Made by a program: the position numbers and the translations under genes. The notes under the pieces were generated by a model. The model saw only the letters and a list, made by a program, of their open reading frames with translations. It was not told the DNA's origin and searched no databases. A stretch of DNA of 64,000 nt from Linum tenue (taxonomy: Eukaryota; Streptophyta; Magnoliopsida; Malpighiales; Linaceae): assembly GCA_946122785.1 (NCBI GenBank), contig CAMGYJ010000002.1:13280839-13344838 (forward strand), read 5' to 3'. This document shows, in pieces, positions 1 through 11,431 of the stretch (position 1 is the first letter of the stretch; the number at the start of each line of letters is the position of its first letter).

Positions 1-1240
1 CAGGGAGGTTTTGGGGTGGACCGAAACTTAGGAGCCATCGTCCGGCTCACGACGTGAAAGAAGCGCTTGTTGGGAGGCAACCCAACTAGTCGGTTTGCAT
101 TTCTTTCCCTATTTCTCTTCGATTGAGTCAGTTTTGTTCTCTGATTTTCAAGTCAATAACTCAATCTTTGTGAGATTTTGTGTGGTGTTTGTGTTCCGAC
201 TACTCTCTCCTCCTGGAATGCACCGCCTGCCCCGTCCACCATCATTCACCGTTGATCTGGTAACTTCGTTCTACCCTCCTTATCTTTCCTCCATTGAGGA
301 CAATGTCGTGATTAAGTGTGGGGGGATGTTCGATTATGAATGCGTGTGAATGTTTGGTTGTTTGTGTGCTTGGAGCCTAGTCCACTGTCCAAATTTCGAT
401 TTGAGGGCTCCAAGTACGTGTTCCTTGCAATTGTCTGCTCAGTATGCATTGAATTGACAGTCTCTATAGTAATGTGCAACCTAGGGAGGTAGTGTAGCAC
501 TATGGAGGATGTTGATGCATTTAAGAAGTCTCGTTTCTTCTTCATATTGTGTTGGTTGATTGTGTGAATTAGTGATCTTAGGACCCTTGAATGGTGTGGT
601 GTTGTGGACTCTCTACCTGTCATGGACTCCTGTATCATGTTTTGAAATAAAAGGTGCTCGAAAATGTGCTTTACAATAACGTCTCCCGTGCGAATAGGGC
701 GAAAGTGTGTAAGGGGAGACGGGAATCCGTTCCCAATTTCAACCTACTACCTACAGCCCCCTTACATATCTTTCCCCTGCACGAGGCTCGATACATTCGC
801 TCCCGGCATGGCCGGTAAGAGCCGGGTTCCCGGAAAACCTTTGCTAAGTGGGAGCCCCGTTTTCTGAAAATCAGGTTGGAACCCTTGGAAAAAAAAGAGA
901 ACAAAAGAAAAGGAAAAAAGGGGTTCCAACCGTCTTCAAAAAGAAAATAAGAGCACTTGAAAAATATGAGTCCATGATCTTTTGTTTTTTAGAGTCTCTT
1001 CGTCCACAAATTCATCTGTCCTCTGATCACTATTTACCATGATGTCGACTCGAGACTAGCATTCTCGCCGAAGAAGCTATGAGATGACTTGTGTGTCGGT
1101 TGACCTCGTAAGCTGCTAAATGATCTAGAAAATCCTCTATCAACGATTGAGGGTGTGTGTTGCTATAGAGTTCTGCAGAGTTGCATTGGTTTGAGTTAGG
1201 TTTGCTTGGGGACAAGCAAACGGTTAAGTGTGGTGGGATT
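1..1240 (+). mobile_element. 3' non-coding interior of a Tat/Athila-type Ty3/Gypsy element (left end outside window)
   Basis: This stretch has no long reading frame but carries phrases I know from the region between pol and the 3' LTR of plant Tat/Athila Gypsy elements. They are a GGGAGGCAACCC block near 75-87, a purine-rich tract AAGTGTGGGGGGATG near 314-328, and GGGGACAAGCAA followed by AAGTGTGGTGGGATT at 1209-1240 directly before a TG-starting LTR. The second purine tract is the likely polypurine tract. The two separate tracts (near 320 and 1230) suggest either two overlapping element remnants or an internal duplication. No gag or pol domain is visible; those would lie left of the window. 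Family assignment rests on remembered sequence phrases, not an alignment. Confidence 0.55.
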
Positions 1241-2147
1241 TGATGACTCGATATTTGCACATGCTTTCCCCTTTGTTTCTTGGATCCCAAACACCCAAGG
1301 GACGAACCAAAGAAAGAGAGGGCAATTTGAGGGCATTATTGGAGTGGAATTGGAGGATTTCTTCGCCTTGGAAGCTCGAGGAACAAGCCCGGACTTGAAG
1401 ATTGATCATGTGAAGATTCTTACTGCAGTCTCTCTCTTCTCTATGGAGTAACTTCCCTTCACTTAGGTTTTGAGGAACCCTAGCTATGTTTGTTTGATTG
1501 GATGATTGTGTGAGTACTCTGACTTGATAATCTTGAGTTCATATTCAATCTATGCATGTTTTCATGATTCAATTCTGCTTTAGTCGAGATTATTGATTCT
1601 GCTTTGATCCTATGAGAGCGAATACCTGATTAGGTCAATAGAGCACCATAGATTGATAGTATTGGATCGATTGCTTTAGTCGAGGGTTGATTCACTGCTT
1701 TGTATCGATTGAGAACCTCTTTCGATAGAGCGAGTCTAGTTCAGAACGCCTTGATTGGTTGTTCTAGAGAAGGATACGTCCCTCTAGGCAATTGACTCAA
1801 GAGAGCCTTGTTCCTTTAGTCGAGACTCAAGGTCTAGTCAAGGATTCTCTGCATTGTGAATGAAAGTGAAACAAGTTAGAGATCATCAATCGTTAATCCG
1901 GCTAGTGGCTAGGTGGAATCGTACCTAAGTGAGTTCCCAACCTGTAATTAGATTAACTTTAATTGTAGTTTGCGAGAGTAGTTTTAGTTCTTTCATCTTA
2001 ATCTGGTTTGCTAGATAATGAACTGAAGCTGAGTTATAGTAACTCTATAGACCCGTGAATTAGATATTTATTACTTGAGGCACTATACTGCAGTCCCTTT
2101 CATTGGTTACACTTGGCCATTTTTAGGAGTTGTGTCATGGCGAGTCA
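1241..2147 (+). repeat. LTR of the Tat-type Gypsy element (3' LTR)
   Basis: It starts TGATGACTCG directly after the purine tract and ends GCGAGTCA, a TG...CA pair giving a 907-bp LTR. It contains repeated 'ctttagtcgag' phrases. The terminal block (TTACACTTGGCCATTTT ... GAGTCA) is also found, inverted, at the start of the LTR at 26753-28202, which supports the right boundary and shows that the two belong to related families. The partner 5' LTR and the target-site duplication cannot be checked because the element runs off the window. Confidence 0.6.
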
Positions 2148-2495
2148 GAAGCCTTCACAATTTTAATTAAATGCGGGGATAGTATCACCGCATCGGACGA
2201 CAACGATGAATGGGACTTGGATTATGATGTGGACAATCATGGGGCATTCACTGCCGTAGACAAAGGCGGGGAACTCCCTGTTGTCCACGTCAGCGATCTG
2301 CATCGCGCGGATGCTTCACCGCTACCGTCGGATGCAGTGAGGCGCAGAGTCTGGTATTCCTACCAGATTCGACGCCTCACAACCTTCCACGTCAGCTATC
2401 CGCGCCATTCATCGCCTTCGATAAAGGCAGTGCCTTCCCTGCATTAAACAAACGCGGGGATTAGCCTGCAGCTGTTTTCAGCAGTCCCCTTCCCC

Positions 2496-2503
2496 TATAA
2501 ATA
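2496..2503 (+). promoter_or_regulatory. Candidate TATA box (TATAAATA) of the PMD gene remnant
   Basis: TATAAATA sits in a C-rich context (CCCC before it, CAACCC after it). It follows a comparatively GC-rich stretch (2148-2480) with two CCACGTCAGC repeats, which contain TGACG/ACGTCA-like core motifs. It lies about 330 bp before the first exon-like ATG at 2832, and the intervening sequence is pyrimidine-rich like a plant 5' leader. Promoter function is inferred from position and sequence only. Confidence 0.4.
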
Positions 2504-2831
2504 CAACCCTCCTCCCCTCTTCCAAATCACACCACCACACTACTCTTCTTTCTCACTCCATTCCTCCACTCTAGTTTCGTTCCAAGTATGCTCTATAGTT
2601 GCGGCTAAGTCCGATCTTTCACATTAGAAAGAATTACTAGAGTTATACGCTAAAGCCCGACCCTCTAAAAACCCGTCGAACCTCTATCCGGCTTCCGCCA
2701 AAAAATGGACGAAGAGGTTCTTCGGGTAGGTTCTCGATTTTCCTTTTTGTGATTTATTTTTTTAATCGAAAAAATATGATTTTGTGATTTTTTTTAATCA
2801 AAACAATTTGATTTCATTTCTTTTTTTATAG

Positions 2832-3829
2832 ATGGGTGCCGAGAGATACGATCCTCAATTTTATACCCATTATGGACCAAGAGATACATAGTATTTATCC
2901 GAGTAAGAATCACATCACTCTCGTGTAATTTGGCACAACAATCCAGTAAACACTACCCACCTTATAAATAATTTACTTTAGTTCATTATTTTCAAAGGTT
3001 TTATTTTGCTTTCCTTTGACTAACAAATCAATGTTTTTTCTCTTTTTTTTTTTTTTTTTGTAGGACTCACTTATTCCTGTCATTCATAGAGGGACCACTA
3101 ACTTACTCGCTGGGCATGATCGACTGTCACCGTATCTATAGAGGACTGGGTTGGGTATGTTGAGGCATTTCATGCGGATTGAAATCGACAACGATCTGCT
3201 TACAGCAATGGCAGAGCGATGGCGCCCTAAAACCCATACGTTCCACCTTCCGGAGGGGGAAATGACGATCACCCTCAAAGTTGTTGTCGATAACTGGAGA
3301 GGTCATCATCGGTCACTCTACCAAACCCGACGCAGGCTGGGGATCACTCACTCTTGAGTGTTTGGGCTTTGACATCCGGTCCAAGGACGGGGGCATCCAC
3401 CGCTGAATGCGGGACAAGTATCGATCCCATGACTCATTGCTCAGATCCAAAATGAGGTTCAAATCGGCCCAAACACTCAGGAAGATCAAGTGGAGCGATA
3501 TGCACGCGTCTACCTCATTGGTTTGGTCGGTGAATTTCTGTTTCCCGACAAGGCAAACCGATGGATTCAAGGCATATGGTTGCCATTGCTACTTGGTGAG
3601 TGGGACGCGATCGAGGAAAAGAGTTGGGGGTCGGCCGTGTTAGCTGGGGTATATAGGGAGCTGTGTACTTGCTCTAAGGTGGGAGCGAAACAAGCTGGTG
3701 GTGCGATGTTCATCGTCCAGCTCTAGGCAGGGGAGCATCTTCTAATGTTCGCACCTCAAAACCCACGTCCATTCTGGAGACAAGATGAGGAGCTGCTACT
3801 CGTGCCAAATCCCCCCTATGGTGTCAAGT
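2832..3829 (+). pseudogene. Plant mobile domain (PMD, MAIN-like) gene remnant
   Basis: The frame starting near 3151 reads AMAERWRPKTHTFHLPEGE, the hallmark of the plant mobile domain (PF10536-type, as in MAIN/MAIL proteins and PMD-bearing transposons). The same frame later (3490-3726) reads ERYARVYLIGLVGEFLFPDK and WGSAVLAGVYREL, which also match the family. Three in-frame TGA codons (3355, near 3367 and near 3430) and another stop in the 3120-3150 region break it. Exon structure is visible: a short exon with ATG at 2832 after a T-rich AG, an acceptor after a poly-T tract at 3063, and a donor-like AAG|TAAGT at 3829. In plants PMD proteins act in meristem maintenance and silencing, or are carried by mobile elements. 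This copy is broken and probably transposon-derived. It lies just right of a Gypsy LTR. Confidence 0.65.
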
Positions 3830-6800
3830 AAGTTTAATTTATAATTTTTCTATACTTAACTTTATTTAATATCGCATTATTTAATTTATATTTATTGCAT
3901 GCTTAGCTTTATTTAATTTATATTTATTCCATGCTTGTATAATATTTCATTTAAATTTATTTTATGGTCAGCGTTATTTACTTTAAACGCATTTTGAGAA
4001 ATTTTTTTAATAATTAACGTATTTTTGAATTTTTTCCTGTATTAACGCAATTATGCGGCTCTGTTCTGCGTTTGTGTGGGCCAGCCTTTAGGGTAAACAT
4101 AAAGTCCACGAACCATGAAAATGGTTGCCATTACCCTTGACTTGATGCCGCTTTCTCCTTTTCCTTCCTACTGTTCCTGCATGCACTTACCCACAACGTC
4201 ATGTCGTGGACCACAATTAACACCTTGAAAAAATTTATATAACAACAAGAAAATGATCAGGAACGCTTGTGATTTGCTTCATTAGCTAGCCTGGCCACCA
4301 ATTTAATTACGAATGCTATGCCTTTGCATCTTGAAACAAATACGTACTAACACATTGGTCAAGGGGAAGTTTCATTTAGGATTACCCATTACAGAGAAAC
4401 CAACCGTATTTGTGTATATAGTGAAGTGATTAAGTACTATACATAGATCTCTTCCAACAACTCAAGTTATTGAGACATTAATTGATTTATTGTTGTATAC
4501 GTACACTTTGTTTTTGTACAGGAGTGTACTAGTGATTTATAGAAGATTTCTCTCGATAGCTCTATATTGTTGATTCTACCATTCTTATGTAGGACATAGA
4601 CATATTGATTCGGGAAGGGTGAGGTGATTGGCTCAATACTTTCGACAACTCAGTAAAGCACCATAGATAAAATAAGAAAAACATTTTGAAATACGTAAAA
4701 GAAGTAAGGACTAGAAAGGCTAAACGAGAGACCATCCCTTATCTAAGACCTATACAATGTGATTCTATAGAAACTGTTACATATGCAAAAAATGCATTGC
4801 ATATCGGCGATGAAACATCGGTTATTTTTCACGTAACATTTTTAAGAAAAATGATAAATATACACATTTTTCTATCATAACATTGTTTTTGCGCAATACA
4901 AACTCCAAATCTTATTATAAGTCTATATAACAAAGGCTACTATATATATTATATACAAAATTTGGATATAATATTATGAGAACGGATCAGGTCAGTAACC
5001 TTATGGTGAGTAACTATGAGTAACCCGCCCACATCAGCATGACATCAGCATTCTCTCTCTCCTGGAAAGCCTTTAATTTTCCCCTCTTTAATCTTTGACG
5101 GACGATTTCTCACTCGTTTTAAGTCGAAATTTAATTTTTTTTTGCACAGTTAGATCAAATTAATTGTGTTCTTCAAAATGATATCCACTTTGATATATTT
5201 TTCGAACAAAAAAAAATTGAAATAAGAGCATACATATGGTTTGAAAAGCGTACCATGGTGGTATGACACAAACCAAAACTATAGGATGGTTGAATACATG
5301 ATAATAGAAGTATATTAATTGTCATTTACGACTTTTAACATTGTATACCATAAGATACCACCCCGTACAAGGGTGGTATTGTATGGTATTTTTTGGTCTT
5401 CTAATTTGTTCACCCAGAAATTTGTAGATCAAATAGATCATGATGAACTCGCCCCTGCTGTGCAAACGTTTTCAAAAACGAATTAAAAACGAAGAAGATA
5501 CCATATGGTATGCAGTTGGTACCGAGAGGCCATAATTTTTTTTTCCTCAAAAAATATTGAAAATTGATCTCATTTTGTAGAGCACGATGAACTCGTTCCA
5601 TCTGTGCAAAAAAAAAAAAAAAAATCCGAGTTAAAACGAAAAAGATATGAGTCAATTAAGAAAGCCAGTGAAAATAAAAATGGTCTTTAATTCTCGATCC
5701 TTAGATCTGGATTTTTTAAATGAAGGGTCCAAATTTGGTTATTGATAGGGTTATGCACCCTATCTTGAGCCTAATATTATGTTAGCTGATTTGAGTAAAT
5801 CTGCGACATATATGGCATGCTGCAACTGGAAATGACAGACAGATCAATAATCACAAAAAGAAAGGATTGGAAAAGAGAGAATATAATAAATGAAATGAGT
5901 GATCCAAGTTGGTTTATTGTTGACGAGGCATGCACATGAATTTCCCACCTCTCGTCTACCTAATATTCTCACCTCATCGACACAAATGATTATATTAATT
6001 CCCGGCTGTAGTACGGTTACTGTAACTTGTGCACGAAACCAAAACCTAGCCCAGTTAGCTAAGCTAGCCTTTCAATTTCCTGGCCACGTACGTTACAATA
6101 GTACGTAATCAAAATCAACATATTCCATTCCTCCTCCCTCGTGCTTTCCCCAACCACGGATCATATAATTAATTATCTCAGTGACACTTAACCACACCCA
6201 CCAACTGTTCGATCAAATGAAACTCCCCCAGTCCCCTTTACTTTTCCTTTAATTGCTTCCTATCTTTCTAGCTAGCTAGCTATATATACACGTTCACACA
6301 TCGATCTTCATCACGGGATTCTTGGAAGAAATCAAAGCCGTCCAAGAAATGCTAGCTTTTGTTGGATGGTTGGTGAGGGAGAAAACATCTACGTACGCCA
6401 GCTAGACAGCCAGCCAGCCATGTATTCAAATTCCAAAGGTGGAAATGTAATCCAACCTAGCTAGCTATATATGTGGTGTGCTTGCTTTCAATAATTCGAG
6501 GTGTTGAGAAATGTTCAATTATGGATCATATACTACATACTAACAAGTCGCATCAAATGAAAAGCCGCCATATGTGGGTTTGAAGTTGAAAAGATTCAAA
6601 TGTCATGTTCTTAACAATTGTGGGATCGCCGAGATTACGATTGTGGATCATTTACTACTTACTAACAATTAAGAGTTTAGAATGGCTCATCATATCATTT
6701 TATTAAATGAATCAGTTGATACTCAACGTCATGAGTATTATATTCGAATACGTAAGTAAAATTTCAATTAAATGATATGATTAATTCCATGTGAAGAAGT

Positions 6801-8000
6801 ATTGATTCCGAGTTTCCAACAACTCGAATGGTTGGAAAAAAAACTTGAATATAATTTTTTTATATAACCCAATAGTTAATCGTATCCTATATATATATAT
6901 ATATATATTTATCCCCCTCCCCCTCTCTTAATTTCTTGGAACAGAGTTTCCAGATGACAAGTTGAATAATCTCGATCTATGTCACTTTCTTTGCATGACT
7001 TTTAGTACTTGGAAACACTGAAACTTAGCAGTATTAAACAGTAAACGAATGAATAAAAAAATTATTATATATTACTTATTATTATGGTATAAAAATAGTA
7101 TAACATGAGGGAGATTAAATTATGATCATTACCTGTTCAAAAAAAATTATGATTGTTAAATAATAAATATAGATCGAGCCGGTGAGTTTCTCCAGTAGTG
7201 AGAAAGGCATTAAACAAAACGATTTGGGAAAATTCTAGGGTCTGGCCGGAAAGATTCGACATCGAAGCATACGACGTACACACAACCCGATTAGTTGAGT
7301 AAAGTCAACTAGCAACAAGACCTTTGTCTTTTTCCTTTTAATTATATCTGTCGAGGAGTAAATAATGTACTATATAAAATTAGAAAAGAATTTCCATGAA
7401 TTCTACTGGTATTTTCCGCTGGTATAAATCAATTAAAAAGAAAACTGATTTTTTATATATTTGCATGAGAATACGTGAAGTAAGCTACTATTGCGGATCT
7501 ACCACAACATGTATATTGTGGGAATAATTAATATTAAGGTATGTCTGTCGTTTTGCTGACCACTTGGTTCTCCATGGGCATGTACAATTGTACATGCACC
7601 ATCATCAAGATGACATACATGCATGTGTATGGAATACGGATATTCATGTAATATTTGTATACATACTATATATGTTCAAAACTTTCATTCATATATATAA
7701 AGAAACTTCATCAATAGTTTAATAATTTTTCATAATTATATTTATTTTTAATTTGTTGTTTTTTATAAACTAATGCTCAACTTTTAAACGTACCATTATA
7801 TTAAAATGGTGTATAAAACTCTCTATATATTAATATCGTAACATATCCAGCTTACAACATTTTACTAACTATGGTTACACATGCATAACAGTATGCAACA
7901 AAGTACAAACAGGGTAAGTCTCAAATTGCTCAATAGCCTTTCCTTTAATTTTCTAGATAGTTGATCGACTTTACAAAAAGAAATTAAATAAGTTTGTATA
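3830..8000. other. AT-rich intergenic spacer without recognisable gene
   Basis: I found no reading frame with family signatures here. The region has T-rich and A-rich tracts, a short (TA)n run at about 6889-6911, GCTAGCTAGC-type simple sequence, and a TATATATA-containing stretch near 6278-6288 with no ORF after it. The right end carries the gtata target site (7996-8000) of the LTR element that follows. Confidence 0.6.
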
Positions 8001-9050
8001 TGTTTTCCGGCGAGAAAACTTGCGTTGAAATGAGATTAATGCACCTTTGACTTCTCTGGGCAACGATTACTAAGACACGGCTCACTCCTCTCCGAACAAT
8101 GTTCGAACGAGGGTGTTTGATTGATGGTTTTTGGGAACGAGATCTAAATTAAATTACTTCTACTCATATGGAGGTTCGGCGAGAGCTCCAAACTACGAAC
8201 TACATCTATGGCTACATGATAGAGAAAAGGTAAATGATAAACTTGACATGTGTGTCAGTTGTGTGGTTTTGGAACCCTTGTCTCTGTCGACCCCTCCTCT
8301 TATTTATAGCCCCGAGGAGTTAACCGCCATAGAAAACCGCTTGTTGGATAACTGCTACAAAGAACCGCTCCCCCTTTTTCGGTAGAAAACCGCCTCTTGG
8401 ATAACTCCCAAAAAGAACCGCTCCCTGCTTCCTCGGAGTGGTGATTGCTCCTTCAACCGCCTAGGTGCCTCTCTTGGAACCGTCGTGGGTTTTGGAGTAT
8501 AGCTTGCCTCGCCTGGTCTTGTTCTAAATCTCGTGCCATGCTAGTCTTTTGACGAGCATGTGGTGTCTCGCAAAGGGGGTCGTGGTCTTCTTGCCTCACG
8601 GCCATGGACTTCTTACTCATGTCCATGGCCTTCTTGTCTTACGGCCATGAACTTCTTACTCATGTCCATGGTCTTCTTGTCTAACGGTCATGGACCTCTT
8701 GAGACATATTCACTAGTGATATAATGCTCCATCACCACACCCTTTCTATTTGTGTCCATAGCCCCTCTCATGAGGCGGCATGGACCTCTCAATCGTGCAC
8801 ATGGCCCCTCTTGTGACACGGCATGACCTTCTCGATCTCTAGAGGGACATGATCCTCCTCGTTAAAGCTACATGTCCCTTATTGAATCATGTCCATGCTC
8901 ATTAATGAGCTAGTGACTTGGGTTTAAAATCAATATCCATAAGGCTCAATTTAAACAACATTAATTGTTATAATGGGTGCGGACTTATAAACTCATTGAT
9001 TATCTTGTAACTCACCAACGTGGTACAAGACAAATTTTATGGTGTAAACA
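8001..9050 (-). repeat. LTR of LARD-like element (3' LTR in element sense), with internal deletion
   Basis: This is a 1050-bp copy of the terminal repeat. Compared with the other LTR it lacks about 520 bp. The join at 8868 (gctac|atgtccc) corresponds to 12302 and 12821 in the longer copy, and similar ATGTCC/AAGTCC words at both edges suggest a microhomology deletion. Interior parts at 8580-8720 are built of repeated CATGTCCATGG and 'cttcttgtct' words. A Tyr/Leu-rich 84-codon frame at 8131-8385 lies entirely inside the LTR and is not credible as a gene. Confidence 0.85.
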
Positions 9051-9656
9051 AATGCCCCCCAACTACTTAGTGCATAAAGATTATGTACTAAGTAGTTCAG
9101 ACCAACTTGACCACTTATATCCCTTCTCTAACTGATCCTCGAGTAACAAGGCTTGTCTCTACTCACCCATAACCCCAGGTTCAATAAAACTTGAAAATTT
9201 TTCCTCTAAAACAACACCATGGTACCTACGTCTTTCAAGTGGCTAGCTATGTCGCCTATGTTGTCTTCATTCATGTGTAGCAACGAGAAACCCTTGCCTT
9301 GTTGGCTTCTCGTCAACAATTTAGTGATGCCCCTACACTCTTCTTATTTTACATGCTCAATCTGTCCATCACTCATCTCCAACTCACGATGCCCTTAGGT
9401 CGTGGGCAACATCCAAACTAGTGGCCACTTGGGACAAGACGACATAGCATGGCAAGACGCAATCTACGACTCGGTATGCCAAGCCATCACTACGACTTGG
9501 TGGTAAGATCTTCACATCAAAGTCTAATAACTTCGACTCAAAATTTCCACTTTGTTATTTTCTCTCTATTTTTTCTTATATAGCCATGATTAGCTTTTAT
9601 TTATTAATTAATATATATGATATTTATTTATTTAAGATAACAAGTAGTGACAAACG

Positions 9657-11243
9657 TCACTGCTCTCCATCGCCTCTGGCAACAACTAATGCGCCAAAGG
9701 TGTAGGTGTACACCAACTGCCAAGTCCATGGATTAAAACATGCAAGCCATCCATATACCACATGCCTCTTTTCCTCCATGGAACATGATTCTCCATACAT
9801 TAATTTTGAATCTTCTAGCCTACCAGTGGGTGGTATATGATCAGCATGTCTAGCCTTGGTGGCCTTACATGGGGTCCCATGCTCCTGTGCTTTGGCCACC
9901 TTACTTGACATGTCAAGACAACCATGAGTTTTCCTCTGCCTTGGATGCCTCTCGATTGAGACATGCTTACTCTCCTCATGTTGTGGGAGACGATGTCCAG
10001 TCTTGACAAGTCGGCGACCACCCATGTGGGCCACTTGACTTCGTCTTTCAACATCCAAACCTTGTTGGCCCCTACACTTAGCACACATCCATCCTTGGTT
10101 CTTTATGAGGTCATGTTTGGTTTGTGCGTATGATGCCTTCTTATACATGCCCCTATGTCCATCATTCATGATTGATGGCATGTACTTACTACTCATAAAC
10201 ATGGACTTGCCCCCCTGTCCACACTTAGCCAAACTTGTGTACTTATCACAAGCATGTGTACACTGGAATGCTTTTAGCTTCTTGGACATGCCCCCTACTC
10301 CATTCTTTATGGTGGGTGATATGCCTCCTTTCCCATACTTAGCTAAATTTTCAAGACAACGAGAACTCTTTTTGGCTTTTCCACATCTTTTCTTGTTGGA
10401 CTTGACCTCATGTCCACTATTGATGATTGGTGGCATGCCCTCTTGTCCAGACTTAACCATAGTTTTACACTTATAAAAACCATGGGTGGCTTGGAGCTGT
10501 TGTGTCTTCCAAGACATGCCCCCTACTTCATACTTCATGATGGGTGACACTGACATGCCCCCATGTATAGACTTAGCCAAATTAGCATGCTTAGCACAAG
10601 CATATGTTGCTTGTGATTGATGTGGTATCTTAGACACCACATGCCCCCTAGATGGACTTCTAGGCTTCACCTTGTGGGAAGTTAGACTTTCATGCCCCTC
10701 ATGATGGGCTCTAGATGGTTTGAGTTCTTCATAATCCACTGCTTTCCTACTCACTGGGGGTGGCATTGGGGGTGGGTGAGCAGATCGTGGTACTTGATCC
10801 ATTTTGGATGAAACGCCAACACCTACATCATCCACAGGGGTTCTTCTATCTAGCATGGGCGGTCGAACTCCATATTGTACAGACAAGTCACAATCGTGGG
10901 TCGTGAACGTGAAGGCCAAATTTTGGCCACAACTCTCATGTTGAGATGGCAGTTGGCTTGTTACCAATGTCGGCGATGTTCCTTTCCATGATCGACCATT
11001 TTGAAAACCAGTGGAAGAAAGATTCTTACACCATGTAATACTGTTTAGTGGTGGATCTTTGCTATTTATTGGCAAAGTCCTTGATTGAACCACATATATG
11101 TCTGATACATGTCTAGACTCATAAAAATGGCTTTGAGTCTTGCTCAAGTTGCCAAACCAATTATATAGACATGTATCCATCCAAGAAATGAGAGAATCAT
11201 GATGCTCAATGAGAGAATCTTGACATTCAATGAGAGCCTTCAT
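9657..11243 (-). CDS. Orphan ORF of LARD-like element, 528 aa, internally repetitive, unknown function
   Basis: I do not recognise this protein. It occupies two thirds of the element interior, uninterrupted. Residues 1-150 are mixed sequence opening with a short imperfect repeat (DSLIEHHDSLI). Residues 151-165 are proline-rich (PPPMPPP). Residues about 211-395 consist of four to five degenerate modules of roughly 40 residues built around LAK-x-G-x-GG-x-S and GGM-S-x-K, with recurring TH-x-C-x-K. The C-terminal part is rich in Lys, Arg, His and Met. There is no zinc knuckle, DSG, YVDD or DDE signature. A separate short frame just downstream of the primer-binding site (starting MAPRLRQQDED, about 11395) ends after some 55 codons in a different frame, so a frameshift may separate it from this ORF. 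It could be a gag-like or accessory protein, or an untranslated frame kept open by youth. Confidence 0.55.
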   Translation of the reverse strand: MKALIECQDSLIEHHDSLISWMDTCLYNWFGNLSKTQSHFYESRHVSDIYVVQSRTLPINSKDPPLNSITWCKNLSSTGFQNGRSWKGTSPTLVTSQLPSQHESCGQNLAFTFTTHDCDLSVQYGVRPPMLDRRTPVDDVGVGVSSKMDQVPRSAHPPPMPPPVSRKAVDYEELKPSRAHHEGHESLTSHKVKPRSPSRGHVVSKIPHQSQATYACAKHANLAKSIHGGMSVSPIMKYEVGGMSWKTQQLQATHGFYKCKTMVKSGQEGMPPIINSGHEVKSNKKRCGKAKKSSRCLENLAKYGKGGISPTIKNGVGGMSKKLKAFQCTHACDKYTSLAKCGQGGKSMFMSSKYMPSIMNDGHRGMYKKASYAQTKHDLIKNQGWMCAKCRGQQGLDVERRSQVAHMGGRRLVKTGHRLPQHEESKHVSIERHPRQRKTHGCLDMSSKVAKAQEHGTPCKATKARHADHIPPTGRLEDSKLMYGESCSMEEKRHVVYGWLACFNPWTWQLVYTYTFGALVVARGDGEQ

Positions 11244-11431
11244 CCAAACTTATCGCCGGTGTTGGCAGAGCCTTCATCCCACCATTGTTTTCGGGAACAA
11301 CGTCCACTCGACCAACTTTGAAGCTAGTCACTTGATCCTCTTCTACAAAGACTTGTAGAAGATCTTCATCTTGTTGTCTAAGTCGTGGAGCCATCATATC
11401 AAACACAAGGTCCCACCAGGTGTGCCAAATT

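Noticed and set aside
2130..2447. 105-codon frame across the LTR end
   Set aside because: It crosses the LTR boundary into promoter-like sequence and shows no family signature.
6278..6290. TATATATA with nearby CACC/CACG motifs, possible promoter
   Set aside because: No ORF, splice pattern or RNA gene follows within a reasonable distance.
10105..10476. 123-codon plus-strand frame, hydrophobic-looking
   Set aside because: It lies antisense to the repetitive orphan ORF at 9657-11243 and mirrors its repeats; it has no independent signature.
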